This document shows, piece by piece, positions 23,326 through 34,319 of a stretch of DNA of 64,000 nucleotides; the stretch's first letter is position 1, and each line of letters starts with the position of its first letter. Origin of the DNA: Sweltsa coloradensis. Its lineage: Eukaryota > Arthropoda > Insecta > Plecoptera > Chloroperlidae. The stretch is taken from NCBI GenBank assembly GCA_024449915.1, contig JAMZAV010000958.1, positions 186,001 to 250,000 on the forward strand. The letters run 5' to 3'. The position numbers and the translations under genes are program-made. The notes below the pieces were generated by a model. That model was not told the DNA's origin. It saw only the letters and a program-made list of their open reading frames with translations, and searched no databases.

Positions 23326-23821
23326 CCCTTTCAGTACCAAATTAAATTGGCCCAAATTAAGTTATTTTAAGCAATATTTTCAAAATGCTAATTTTATCTA
23401 AGATTTTTAGTTTTTTTCAAATATTTTTTTGCGTGTTATTTAAGGAATTTTGGATTCTGAATTAAAGCTTCATTTTTAGTTGAAATTTAAATTTGAAGTG
23501 CATTCCTAAAACTAGATTTTTTTCTGAATTTTTTGCATTTCTTGGATTTCTGCAATACTAGAGATCAAATATATCAAATTATATCAAATTTCCGGGACAA
23601 ACCAACATTTTCTCGTTTTTAGCTGTTTTTTTCAGATGTGTATTTTCAGTCTTCTATAAAAAAAGGTACCATTTGTACTATTGGCCTAATGGTATTTTTT
23701 TTATTTTTATTATTAACCATAGAAAAATAAATAATGGGGTAAAATCGAAAAACCCTATTGTTTACCCGCAATTAAATTACAAACTTGATGTACACAATTG
23801 AGGCCAAAGGAACTGAAAGGG
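23326..23821. mobile_element. Short TIR element with CCCTTTCAGT ends (TTAA-type MITE)
   Basis: The left end is TTAA|CCCTTTCAGTACC and the right end, read inverted, CCCTTTCAGTTCC next to CTAA. The TTAA target duplication is intact on the left and changed by one base on the right. The 496-bp interior is AT-rich with no reading frame. The ends resemble piggyBac-type MITEs. Confidence 0.7.
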
Positions 23822-23939
23822 CTAAAAAAGTGTATCAAAAGAGTGGGCCTACTATTAACACCGTGCTGCTAAAATAGTTTGATAAAGTATCGCCAAAAAT
23901 TCTAAACGATGTTTACTTGACCACACTCGCGTTTAATGA

Positions 23940-23955
23940 CCCGGCACCTCCACCA
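23940..23955 (+). repeat. Conserved motif CCCGGCACCTCCACCA, copy 5
   Basis: Exact copy. About 60 bp upstream (GATAAAGTATCGCCAAAA ... TTTAATGA) is shared with the copy at 31182, so here the motif is part of a longer repeat. Confidence 0.85.
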
Positions 23956-23985
23956 TATGAAACAGGATGAATTTTCTATAAGCTA

Positions 23986-24001
23986 CCCGGCACCTCCACC
24001 A
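23986..24001 (+). repeat. Conserved motif CCCGGCACCTCCACCA, copy 6
   Basis: Exact copy only 46 bp after copy 5, in the same orientation, and about 170 bp before the promoter-like block. Confidence 0.85.
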
Positions 24002-24159
24002 TAATTTTGTATTTCGATATTTCATCTAAACATCTTTTTCGAAAATATTCTCAAATGTCGATTCTTTGCCCAGTCCTACATAAACATAAAACTTTTGTCT
24101 GGACCATCCTTAACCTACGTCGCGGTAGCCTATATCAGGTCCATGCTAATTCCCGCGTG

Positions 24160-24350
24160 GCCCAGGTGTCAGCCAATGAGAAGCCGCGCGGCCAGTGCGC
24201 GTGCGCCGTGGATGACGTAACACTAGCGCATTCGTTCAAACGATTTTACAGGTGGCGCTCTGTTCTGTTCTGTTCTGTTCTCTCTGCACCAAACTTATCC
24301 GTCTATCTGGACTGCGAGGATGAAGCAACACGTGAGATTAACTAACGCTC
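24160..24350 (+). promoter_or_regulatory. Probable promoter and start region of the split + strand gene
   Basis: A CpG-richer island in AT-rich DNA. It contains a CCAAT box (AGCCAATGAG, about 24171-24180), GC-rich GCCGCGCGGCCAGTGCGCG, a CRE-like GATGACGTAA (24210-24219) and a pyrimidine-rich (TCTGT)n stretch (24257-24285). Some 600-650 bp further on is an ATG in good context followed by a donor. The exact start site cannot be read; I expect it between 24280 and 24350. The open frame across this block is probably not translated. Confidence 0.45.
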
Positions 24351-24953
24351 ATTCGGCTTAGGTTTTATTAAGTTGTTGATGGTCGCACTCGTAACGAATA
24401 CTTGATTAAAATACCGGTCGGTGTTTTTTTTAACCGTGCGTTTTTATCGTGTGTTTTATTATGTGCTAAAAGCGTGATTTTATTATTAATTAATATTTAA
24501 ATAAGGCCGAATAATGAGTGTACTGTGCAAGTGGTAAAATATCAATTAGTAAAGATAGTAATTAAAAAAAACACATTCTTAAAAACAAAGTGACTTTTTT
24601 AAATTCAACGTATTTGATTAATTAATTAAATTTAGTGGCATTTAAAAACATTGCTTGAAAGTGGTGAAGTGAATTCAAATAAAAAGTTTTTAATTTTCTG
24701 AAGTGAAAATAATATTTGTGTTGTTTTACTCTGTTTTCAAGATTTTAAGTTTTGTGAGATAATTTTTGAAAAATCAAGTGAAATTTTTTGAAAATATCAT
24801 AATATTTAGTATTATTTAATTCTGATATCTGTGAAAGTGTAAAGTGGATTAACTTGCGGCCGGCTTTGTCTCGTGTCGTGCTATATTGATTGTTCGTCCC
24901 ACTAAACAAGCTAGCAAGCTATGCGTGTGTGGGGTGGGGTGTGAGGTCACAAC
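24351..24953 (+). other. Putative 5' UTR of the split gene
   Basis: AT-rich leader between the promoter-like block and the ATG at 24954, becoming GC-richer over the last 100 bp (GCGGCCGGC near 24856). No strong splice pair interrupts it. Its extent is inferred from the two ends. Confidence 0.35.
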
Positions 24954-25019
24954 ATGATCCCCTTCTACGACGGGATGTTCTTCACGGGGAGCAGCAGGAA
25001 CGTCAGGACCTGGGGGAAG
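24954..25019 (+). CDS. Exon 1 of a split gene, probably AMPK gamma subunit (N-terminal isoform exon)
   Basis: Twenty-two codons beginning MIPFYDGMFF and ending RTWGK, followed directly by the donor AAG|GTAACG. The ATG has A at -3 (ACAACATGA), a good insect start context, and lies downstream of a promoter-like block. The exon ends in phase 0 and so fits exon 2 (53117), which begins GAA. The intron is 28.1 kb and packed with transposons. I do not recognise these residues on their own; the identity comes from exon 3. In AMPK gamma genes the N-terminus varies between isoforms and precedes the four CBS repeats that bind AMP/ATP, so this would be an isoform-specific start. Seen: open frame, donor, phase. 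Inferred: that the three exons are spliced together. Confidence 0.6.
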
Positions 25020-25070
25020 GTAACGAGAGTCTAGGTGTATTCCCTCCCTGACAACCGTGACATTGTGTGG

Positions 25071-25480
25071 CTTGTTGGTCTTGTTGTTAGCGTATCTGCT
25101 TCCAATGCAGAAGGTCCTGGGTTCGATTCCCGCCAAAGTCAGAAGTTTCTTAACTTCTGATTGTTACCATCAGTTCGTGTCTTAGGAGTTTGTAAACGGT
25201 GACTTTGGAGCCGTCCTAGCAACGAAGTACAATAAATTCAGAGTTGTTCTGAATCGGCCTTGTTGATTCTGGCGTTGATCCGCGGGTTTTCGCACTGTCC
25301 ATACCACTGATTGCTATATTTCCTATTAAACAATGTCGATCTTTGGTTGATTATCGCTCAATTGTCGATTGCATCGCGGCCTACAGGGTTGGCTTGGTCG
25401 CTTTGATTTACTGTCCCCCACTGAAAATCAGTTATATAACTGAGTGGGTAGACTCTAAATACAATATTTTTATTTATTAT
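25071..25480 (+). repeat. Full-length tRNA-derived SINE-A
   Basis: The head is tRNA-like: box A TGGTCTTGTTGTTAGCG, an anticodon arm TCTGC-TTCCAAT-GCAGA (CCA in the anticodon position), and box B GGGTTCGATTCCC. A body follows (GAATCGGCCTTGTTGATTCT, GGCCTACAGGGTTGGCTTGG) and a tail TGAGTGGGTAGACTCTAAAT with ATTT repeats. Truncated relatives lie at 9700, 19010, 36360 and 53600. It sits 51 bp after the exon 1 donor, inside intron 1. Confidence 0.85.
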
Positions 25481-26504
25481 TTATACTGAAGGAGGAATAA
25501 GATCGCGCTATCAAAATATTACTAGGTTCATGACAAAGTTTTCTGATAGCCCGAGCAAGTGTATATAGGCAAAACCACTTTTTGATGGTGACTTGATAAC
25601 TTGACTTGGTGAATCAGTCATCTTGATGATGTGGTTCATAACTGCTAAAAAACTTTGGTATTTAAAGGTAAATTAGTATTGATTTGCCTACACCTACTCG
25701 GTCTACAAAAAAAGTAGTCATGAATATGTTTTTCCGAGAAAGCTTAAAACAAACCTAGATTATGTTAAATTTATGGGAATTTGAACGACTGTACGACACC
25801 GCAGTTAAGTGTAGTACTCGCATGTAATATGTGATTAGGTCTATACTATTTGTAAAAAGGCATGGGTTCGAGAGTGAAGCTACTTTCTCAACAGAATGTC
25901 GAGCAAGAATACAAAAATAATACATATTTCAACCATCCAAAATCCTACCCCCCTCCCCCCCCCTCCCGCCTCGTAGGTCAAAATAATTAAATTACCCCCC
26001 CCCCCTTTGGATGAAGCTAGCACCCTCCCCGTTTGCATTGTAAAAAAAAGAGCATTTCAGGTGTTGTGCAAGTTTTTATCGTGAAATTTAACACACGGCA
26101 TGCAGGCGGCCATAAAAATTGCATATGGGGGAACTAAATTAGCGTAATAATATTCGTATAGCGTCAACATTGATTGTGCACACACATTAATAAATTATGT
26201 AAACGTACATAAACGTACTTGCGAAGGTCGCATTAAGTTGAGCATGTGTTGTTTAGCATCTGCTTCTGGCACATTTGAAACTTTGCATAGTTAGGTAATT
26301 AATGTGCAAATGGATGCTTGGTTCATGTGCCCATTTATATAATAGTAATCAACAAACTTAACAAAGTTTAACCTTTAGATATTTTTAACATGTTTAAACT
26401 GCTGATTTTTTTTTTAGTTGGCATTACCGTTTTCAATGAACATTTGTTCAAGCTTTCATTTAGACAGCAACACAAATTTGAATAAGTTTCTTTTAGATGA
26501 TAAA
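25481..26504 (+). other. Intron 1 sequence without a gene
   Basis: AT-rich stretch with C-runs at 25950-25970 and 25995-26006, and a decayed relative of the 6660 repeat (TTTTTATCGTGAAATTTAAC) at 26074. Confidence 0.5.
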
Positions 26505-27296
26505 CTAGGAAACGCTCAGTTGGACGCGTTGATAAGCGAGCACGTGCTACAGCTAGACCCACATTGCAAATTTTTTTAAATTTAAAAATTTACGACGTTC
26601 GCGTTCCCAGTATTATTTATTATTGCCAAGGTATTTGGGTAAACCCGTGTTTAAATCTTTACTTTAAAATCCACCGCCATCTAGAGGATCTTGACTCCTT
26701 GGGAAAACTATTTAAACTCTTTGTTGACAAATAATAATAATATAATAATTAATTAATTAATTAATTAATTAAATTAATTAATTAATATTAATTAATTAAT
26801 AATAAATAATAAACTTCCTTGAAAGTATTTTGATTACTTCTAGGTGGCAGTGCATTAGAAACTTCGCGCGTCTTTTCGTTGCCATGGCAACGTTACTTTT
26901 GTTATAATGTAATTTCCATCTACACTACTTATCGGATCAAACTAAAATTAACATATTCGTGACCGGACGGACATTCTAAATGATTTGGCTATCTCAGATT
27001 TTGTCGCCGGTTAGTTTGAAAAAAAAACTTTCGATTAACTTTAATGTAACTTTTTAACTTTTTGAACGATTTTGCCACAAAACTAATGGCATTCAATCGA
27101 GAACAAAGCTTGCGGATGGTGAAAATTTCAACTCGATCCGAGCCTCCGTTCGAACGTTATCGCGAGACATACAAAAAAAAAAAACAAACAAACAAACAAA
27201 CAAACAAACAAACAAACAAAAAAAACAAAACAAAACAAAACCAGTGACTAATTTTTCCGGCAGAGTCAAATGGAAACGCTCGCTTCGCTCGCTTAG
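26505..27296 (-). mobile_element. Helentron-like nonautonomous element, copy 1
   Basis: On the - strand it ends CGCGTCCAACTGAGCGTTT-CCTAG before T, with a GCTCGCTTATCAACGCG hairpin-forming segment. It starts near TAAGCGAGCGAAGCGAGCG, so the start is the inverted complement of the subterminal GCTCGCTTA. A CTAG 3' end behind a hairpin plus asymmetric subterminal inverted repeats is the layout of Helentron-type (Helitron2) elements. The interior matches copy 4 (63000). It contains (AAAC)n at 27171-27242 and (TAAT)n at 26740-26805. There is no Rep/helicase frame. Confidence 0.6.
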
Positions 27297-28198
27297 TAAA
27301 ATGTTTCTTAAAAAAACTTTGTTCCAAGTTCCCAAAGTGTAATCTATAGTATTGCGTTACCTGTATTTGTCAACAGGTTAAAATTTAGTAAAGTGGCAAG
27401 GCTGCTGTGTATACATCTCAAATGCTATTCAATGAGCTACTAAATTGAAGTACTTTACCTCTTCGTATAAGACTTTTACATTTTTTTGTGGTAGAAAGAA
27501 AATAAAGTTTCTTAGCTATCCAAAACGTAAATAGTTTTACCGAAATATAATTTTAACGTCGTAGCATGACTGTGTTACGCACTTATTTATCTCTGTCGCA
27601 TATTGTTAAGATATCTTTGTAATATATTCCTGTTTGTTGGTAGATAATATTCGTTTTGTCACGTGTTTCGAAATAAACTTGAAATAAACCTCCCACATTG
27701 AAACTGATAAGTCTCGTTGTCAGCACAAGGAAAGCATTTTTTCTCGATTGAAATTCCAAATTAGAGGGTTTGTTTGTTACGGTTCAAAGTTGCGACATCA
27801 CATGGTGTGTTGTCTCTGATGTCATATTTACCGGAAAATAAAATTGTACCGAAACCCTTCTGTTATTTGTCAAAGCGACAATATTCATGAAAATAATTTA
27901 AAATGCTTTTAATTATGGTAAACAATTTTAAGCTGTCGTTATTACTTGACGTTCAGCTGTAGATATTGTACATATAATTACCGGCGCATACGAGTTACAT
28001 CATAGATTCAGTGAGTTGAGGTTTAATAATTTAAACGTCTTGTGTCACAAATTATGTGATGACTTATGTTAATAGCTTTCAGTAATTGCATACATCTGAC
28101 AATTTATCTTGGGGAGTAATGTTCCATTAAACGTGATGGTTTTAATACGTTTCGTGAGCCAAGAACTTGTGAAGAAGTAGGTTTATGAGTGTTCCATT

Positions 28199-28432
28199 TA
28201 TTTAAAAGTTAATTGAACTTCATTACTGCTCTTAGGTAGGAAATTATTTTTATTATGTAGTAATATTTCGAAAAGTTTCACTTTTCTTCGACTGGCTGAC
28301 TTTATTTACAAAAATACAAACATCTGACAAAAACAACAATGTTTGTAATTTTGTAAATAATGTCAGACAGGCGAAGAAAAGTGAAACTTTTCGAAACATT
28401 GCTACATAATAAAGATAATCTAACTTTTAAAT
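28199..28432. repeat. Foldback element of about 235 bp
   Basis: Arms read ATTTAAAAGTTA ... TTATTATGTAG, then TTTCGAAAAGTTTCACTTTT and CTTCG on the left. The inverted match (CGAAGAAAAGTGAAACTTTT ... CTACATAATAA ... TAACTTTTAAAT) is on the right, around a short loop centred near 28325. No reading frame. It is MITE-like; I found no clean target duplication. Confidence 0.8.
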
Positions 28433-28660
28433 ACCATTTACCTGTTCTAAATTTATTTTTAAATAATGTTCTATTCACCGAATTCTTTTTAATCTTCCAA
28501 AAGTAATTTGTTTAATTGGAATGTTTCTGCATGTTTGACAGCATTTTCAGAGCAGGTATAATCCAGACGTTTGCGGGAACGCCCTATAATAATAACAACG
28601 ACGTCTAGGCTATCAGCACGCTTCTAAACTAAATTGAACTCGTGTAAATTTAATTAAGTT

Positions 28661-28972
28661 ACAATTTAATATATACAAGACAATTCTATACAGTTACAAA
28701 ATATATTAAAGCCATATTGCAATCTTTATTAAAAACATGTTTTTTATTCTTGGTAGCGATTATATAATAAATTAGATATAGGGGTTAAAAAAGGAGCAAC
28801 GTATAGCATTTTTAAAATTTTAATGTATTACATTTTTTTAAACTCAATTTTATTTTATCTATGAAGGAAAATAAAGATTGCAATATGACTTTAATATATT
28901 TTGTAACTGTATAGAATTGTCTTGTATATATTAAATTGTAATAATCGCTACCAAGAATAAAAAACATGTTTT
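28661..28972. repeat. Permuted inverted repeat (A-B-A'-B' order)
   Basis: Block A (28661-28728) is repeated inverted as A' (28873-28939) with one difference. Block B (28731-28764) is repeated inverted, exactly over 32 bp, as B' (28941-28972). The order along the strand is A, B, spacer, A', B', so the two pairings cross. A simple foldback would give A, B, B', A'. The spacer is AT-rich with no reading frame. Confidence 0.85.
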
Positions 28973-29104
28973 TGAGTTGCCGATTTATTTACTCTCTACC
29001 TTATAAAGGTGGGATTGTTCGTCAGGGGTCTTTCCACAATAATGTGTGTGCTATTTCCTGACCATGGTTACTACAAGAGTATTCTATCATACTATGCGGG
29101 CATA

Positions 29105-29230
29105 TTCCCTTTGGTCAAGTTACAGCCAGTGAAGGGAATGTTATAAGGTCGCTGGTTCGACACCTGTCATCTAGAATTCGACTTAGTTTTTCAAGGCTTC
29201 CTCAGTCAAAAGTCGAAGCTGTAAGCCAGC
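29105..29230 (+). repeat. Decayed tRNA-derived SINE
   Basis: Box-B-like GTCGCTGGTTCGACACC, followed by TAGTTTTTCAAGGCTTCCTC, similar to the SINE-C body. Box A (TTACAGCCAGTGAAGGG) is poorly preserved. Confidence 0.4.
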
Positions 29231-30034
29231 GTCTAGTACATAAGAGTTTTGGACATTGGTACCTATTCTATCGTTTTTTAACTTACACCTTAGCTAAATC
29301 ATGTTGTTTGGTCAAAGCAATTATATTTTAATCATGCCTGGTTGGTACAGCTGCCAGGTATTTTTAAAACAAATTGCTTTGTTTTGTTAGCTTGAGTACG
29401 TTGACACACAAAGTGGAACCTTACCTTGTTTTTAACCTCAAAAGATACCGTGCCAAAAGAAAAGAAGAAAAAGAGAAAGAAAAAGTGTGCTTAATGTGTA
29501 CCGAATTTAGTTAGGCTATTATACCCAATTACAGGTTAATTTTAATTATTTTACATAACTAACTTCAATTAAAATTGCTTAGATTATCCTCGTATTAAAA
29601 AATGGGAAGATTTATCACATTTTATACAACACAGTCACGTTGTGAAATAAGCGGTGACAGTGTACAACGAACGTTTTAGAGCTAGAAATCACCATCTATT
29701 AACTTCCAATGGAGCTGTATCTTAATTTTATATCTTAATTATCCATCTTAATTAAATTAAAAGACTTTAGCGTAAATGGATGTATTCTTTACAAATATAG
29801 ATATCAAATAATATAGGAAAACGTTTTTTTTTTAAGATTGACTATTGTACTAATTATAGAATTAATATTATCGTATATACCCTAATAAATTAATTCTTAC
29901 ATAATAAACATTGTTTATTTAAAATAAATATTAGTTGCGGGGAAACAAAAATCTAGAGATAATCTCACGCAATGCACACAACCCCAAAACCTTGCCATCA
30001 AAATATTTTACTACACCACACATAAATGTTTTCT

Positions 30035-30035
30035 G

Positions 30036-30085
<50 letters not shown>

Positions 30086-30115
30086 CGATGACGACGACGA
30101 CAACAACAACAACAC
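30035..30115. repeat. (CAA)n microsatellite
   Basis: More than fifteen CAA units with a GATGACGACGACGA interruption. Confidence 0.95.
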
Positions 30116-30492
30116 GTGGCCGGGTATGAAACTAAACTACAGCATGAAGTCGTCACGACTCAACACCTAGATCTCAATTAAACCGTAATCTCGTAACACA
30201 CGCGTATAAACGCAGGAACACATGTTTGTTTGTCACATTGTTAACACCGCATAAACCCAACAGTCCGTGAAAGCACATTATTGGTATTCTGATTACCCCG
30301 TACCCTATAGCGTAGTACAACGCGAGTTTTATTACCAAAGCCATTAATAATTTATTCTACACAGCCGATAATTTTATGCTACACAACACGTGATTTATGT
30401 GAACGAGCGAAGTGTCACGTGCGACTCTTAAAACAACGAGAGGTAACGATTGTGTTGTACTCGACTGGTGAGTTGTTGGCGTCCTGCTGCAG

Positions 30493-30494
<2 letters not shown>

Positions 30495-30532
<38 letters not shown>

Positions 30533-30553
30533 CTCTCTCTCTCTCTCTCTCTC
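30495..30553. repeat. (CT)n microsatellite
   Basis: Two CT runs separated by CAGT. They create the RERERE/SLSLSL open frames on the two strands, which I do not call as genes. Confidence 0.95.
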
Positions 30554-30586
30554 ATCGGAAACTGTGTGGTGACATATCGATGCCTA

Positions 30587-30782
30587 AGTGGCAAAACCTC
30601 GTATCTGCATACCATGCAACATTTCAAAGCCGCCAAAATGGCTCTAGTGATTGAAAAGAGCAGATTTTTTCGATGTTCGATTTTCGAAGAACTGCTCTTT
30701 TTGATAACTTGAGCTATTTTGGCGGCCTTAAAATGTTGTATGGCTTTTCTGCAGAGAATGCAGATACAAGGTTTTGCCACTT
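30587..30782. repeat. Foldback element with 80-bp arms
   Basis: AGTGGCAAAACCTCGTATCT, GCAACATTTCAAAGCCGCC and AAAAGAGCAG on the left are mirrored by the inverted CTGCTCTTTTT, GGCGGCCTTAAAATGTTG and GATACAAGGTTTTGCCACT on the right. The loop is about 20 bp. It abuts the (CT)n run. Open frames through it are by-products. Confidence 0.85.
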
Positions 30783-31181
30783 TGTGTTTGTGAGAAAGAG
30801 TAGTTGGTATTGATGTCATCACGATAACAAAACAGTCTATATATCAATAATACTGCTTGCTTGTCTGAATTTAGGCGGGGCTTGTAATTAAAGTTTTATC
30901 GTGATCTTCAAGTTTTTTATGAGTATTATAATGTGTTCAATGATTATTTTTATTGATAGTGGTAAAACGATTTGTTTTGTTAATATGAGTGATACAGGCG
31001 ATACGTGATAAAGAATGCGTTTGTGGATAGGAGGGCAAACAAAATTCCAACTTTAATTTTTAAATGTAAAGAAATAGTTATATATAAAATCAAGAGAGTA
31101 GACCTACAATTAAAAATATGTGGCTTCAAAGAGTTGATAAGGTATCGCCAAAACTTCATAACGATTACTATAGTTTAATGA

Positions 31182-31197
31182 CCCGGCACCTCCACCA
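31182..31197 (+). repeat. Conserved motif CCCGGCACCTCCACCA, copy 7
   Basis: Exact copy sharing about 60 bp of upstream sequence with copy 5. Confidence 0.85.
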
Positions 31198-31507
31198 TTT
31201 TTTCCCCACCTAATTTTATTTTTTCAGTAGTTTTAAGCAACCAATGGCTGGAGATACCACCATAATTTGGTGAAGATACATTTTATCAGCCACAATCTTA
31301 CCCAACACCATTTAAACTAGTTTTGTGTTTTCGTTCATGTCTTTCGAACACAATAAGTGCTATTTTGAATGCTAAGAGTTTATTGTTTGTGTGGTTCATA
31401 CACCCTTATCCGAATAAACTTGAATTACTTAAAATTATTTGAGGGTTTAATAGATTTTTCTTGCGTTATAAAAGGCAGACAGGTGCAATGCGTTTTGGGC
31501 TTCACCC

Positions 31508-32357
31508 CAGTGGCGTCGGAACAGGGGGGGGCAAGGGGGGCATTGCCCCCCCTAACTTTCATGCCGTGGGGGCATAGGGGGGCAGATTTTAGAGTTATAA
31601 AATCAAGACTTCTACTCTACTTTTTGGGAAAGCAACCGTCTATCCGACTATCTTTATAACCAGCCACCCGTCTTGTATTGCGTGCCGGTCACTTACTTCA
31701 GTAAGAGTGGACACGTGACTCAGACTCACGTCTAATCCAAACATCCCTTTGAATGATTTGCTAGAGTTATTGGCTGACGCAAGTTGGGCTTTGGTTCCCT
31801 CGTGTTGCATCGTTATGCGTTCACTGTTCAGTCATCTTTAGAGTGGTGTATAGTGACTGTGATTATAGCGAAGTGGCAAGTGGGAAGATTATTCCTCTTG
31901 GAGTGTAAGTAGTGTAATGTGAAGTGTAAAGTAAAGTGTGTGTGTGTGTTTAGTGTTTCGTGTTTTGTGGTGTTAAAGATTAAATTAATATCGTAATTTT
32001 AAATATGAAACGTACTAAACAGCCTTCAGTTAGTGTTTTTTTTTTTTAAGAAAAGGGTTAAACAAAAATATGTTTGCCTTTGCTTCGTCATTACATAAAA
32101 AATTATGTTGTAATTAATGGGCCACTGAACGTTAAATTTTTAGTATTTAGATCGCAGATAGTTGATGTAAAACATCGTTTACAGAGTCCGAGTGCAGTTA
32201 AAACATGACGAAATAACTGTAGTAAAGTGAAATTTTTTTCGCCTTCGGCGAAAAAGGCCTTCGAAGGCTGGGGCCTCGCCCCAGACCCCAGCTGTACCCT
32301 ACGAAATCTACTAATGGTTTTGCCCCCCCCAACTTTCAAAACGTTCCGACGCGCCTG
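31508..32357. mobile_element. Nonautonomous hAT element, 850 bp
   Basis: Perfect 8-bp target duplication CTTCACCC (31500-31507 and 32358-32365). The ends are CAGTGGCGTCGGAAC on the left and, inverted, CAGGCGCGTCGGAAC on the right. The 8-bp duplication and CAG-starting TIR are hallmarks of hAT transposition. G-runs and C-runs lie just inside the ends. The interior has no transposase frame. It lies in intron 1 of the split gene. Confidence 0.9.
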
Positions 32358-32541
32358 CTTCACCCAACTTCTAGTTGCCGTCATTTCAATATAATCTTAA
32401 TTATACTGCATGGTTGACAAATAAATTATGTTAATGAATAATCTTCAAAGAGCTAGACAAATATATAACATTTCTGCGTGAATCGTTGTTACACTCGGAT
32501 TTATTAAAAGTAAAGCTGGCGTGAGTTAATGCGTTAGATGA

Positions 32542-32814
32542 TTGTATGTAAGGAGATGTCGACCACAGAGGATGGTGTCCTCGGTCATCGCCGACAGCCA
32601 AAATGTTTCGCGAACAAGTGTAGCCGTAAAGAACGTGAAATTTGATTTATCTGACATTGTTCTTAGCATAAATCAGGACTTTATCTCTCCTAAGCTGAAA
32701 GCCCCTGCAAGTATGCACAGTGCAGATACTCGCGTGAATATGATTAATTCTAAAGATGGAAGCCTTTCTGCAGCCAGTATAACACTTGACAACCAATGTC
32801 AAGGAAGGATGTGA
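32542..32814 (+). CDS. Unassigned open frame with coding-like composition
   Basis: Ninety codons, or 80 from the internal ATG at 32572 (MVSSVIADSQ). Base composition is balanced and the codons unremarkable, unlike the homopolymer-driven frames elsewhere. The end overlaps a possible donor (GGAT|GTGAGC). It has no recognisable domain. It cannot splice in frame to exon 2 at 53117: the join would be in phase 2 and soon stop. It may be an exon of another transcript, a transposon relic or chance. Confidence 0.25.
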   Translation: MYVRRCRPQRMVSSVIADSQNVSRTSVAVKNVKFDLSDIVLSINQDFISPKLKAPASMHSADTRVNMINSKDGSLSAASITLDNQCQGRM

Positions 32815-33583
32815 GCCTACACTCCCCTATAAGCGAACAATATGAGCAAATTGTTGTTTTTAAATCATTTTTGTAGATTACAACTCTTTAATATTGAACA
32901 AGTACAACTTTCGGAGCTTAAAAATTATATTCCCGTCATCAGGTTATTTAAAAAACATCATTATCAAAAACATATCACAACAAACAAAGTTAGATAAGGA
33001 TTTCACAAATAAACACACATGAAAGTTGACAAAATCAAGCTATTTGTCGTATATTATAAAGTTGTTATGTTCTGAAATGTGTTAAATATTGTTAAATTAA
33101 ATTTAAAACTAAAATTGTCGTTGATTGGCAAGAAATGTAATGAATGAACTCAAACCAACTTGTTTACAATGTTTAATCTCCATTGATAAATTGTTTGATC
33201 GCCATATCAAGCGAATTTCCTCGTATACGTTCTGAATATTCTTTTGACTCAAATATTCACCCAAAAGATTATGATGTGTACCACAACCTCAAGGAACAGT
33301 CGTTAGAGCCTCAAAGTAATCCAGGAACCTCTGCGTACTGAATCACAACCTGATTTGTCTTACCTCGAATATGCACGAACCATGCTAGAAATATAACTTA
33401 AACATAATTTAAACATATCATTGTCGGAACATATAGAACACAAGCGTGATAGCCGCGCTATGCCCAGATTAGGATTAAGACAGATTAAAATAAACTCGTA
33501 AACTAAACCGATTAGTTTGGTTGACAGAAACGTCGCTCGTTTGTAGAATTCTAGGGCTTCACGAAATCTATTGTTAGCCCCAC

Positions 33584-34319
33584 CAGAGTCGATAAAGAAG
33601 TTTCCCCTTTGGGGAGGTCCCCTTACTCCGAAGTCAAAACGGAATCTAACGTCCTGCGCGCTGAGAGCGGCTCCAACGTGAAACTAATAAAAGCACTGCA
33701 CGCTAAATACGGTAAGTAGATTATCGATGTGCAGTGACGCTGAAATCAACAAACAACAGACGAAACGTCAAACTTCAATTTTATTTCAATCATATTAGCC
33801 CTGGGCCCTAGTCTTTTAAAACGATTTACTTTTGATTTATTATTGTACTATAAAGTGTTGCGCAGGCGTCACTGACATTTTCGTGCGAAATAATTTGAGA
33901 TATGCCTTGTTCAAGCCTAACGGACGTAAGTGTAGCCTTGGCCCAAGGCCACAATACAGTTTTTAGACGTAAGTACGCCCTAGGCACTCAAATCGAAATC
34001 TTGAACAATACATATTGTCGGCCTAGCTCCTAAGCTTAGGTCTACTCCATCAGAAATATCCTCATTAATAAAGAGAGTTTGCTTTATGCCAAAACATTCG
34101 CCAACATTCGATCGTATTTAATATTTTGACGTTTCCGCCATTTGTCGTCATCGACTGTTATACTAGTAGAAAAGTGACGTACTTTTATTCCATCAATCGT
34201 CACACAGAGTCGCGCGGAACGTTAGATTCCCAACGCCAAAAACCGACTTTTTATTTAACCCAGGGCGGTATAGGGAGTTGGAGGACCTCCCCAACGGGGA
34301 AACTTCTTTATCGACTCTG
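33584..34319. mobile_element. Long-TIR nonautonomous DNA transposon, 736 bp
   Basis: The ends CAGAGTCGATAAAGAAGTTT are inverted repeats extending about 80 bp inward with gaps (AATCTAACGTYC appears in both arms). A 7-bp direct repeat GCCCCAC flanks it (33577-33583 and 34320-34326). CAGAG-type ends suggest hAT, but the duplication is 7 rather than 8 bp, so the superfamily is open. No transposase frame is seen. Confidence 0.8.

Noticed and set aside
27062..27335. Open frames ending in KQTNKQTNK or FVCLFVCLF
   Set aside because: They are products of an (AAAC)n tract inside a Helentron-like element.
30415..30822. 135- and 97-codon open frames on opposite strands
   Set aside because: They run through a (CT)n tract and the two arms of a foldback element, which explains their length.
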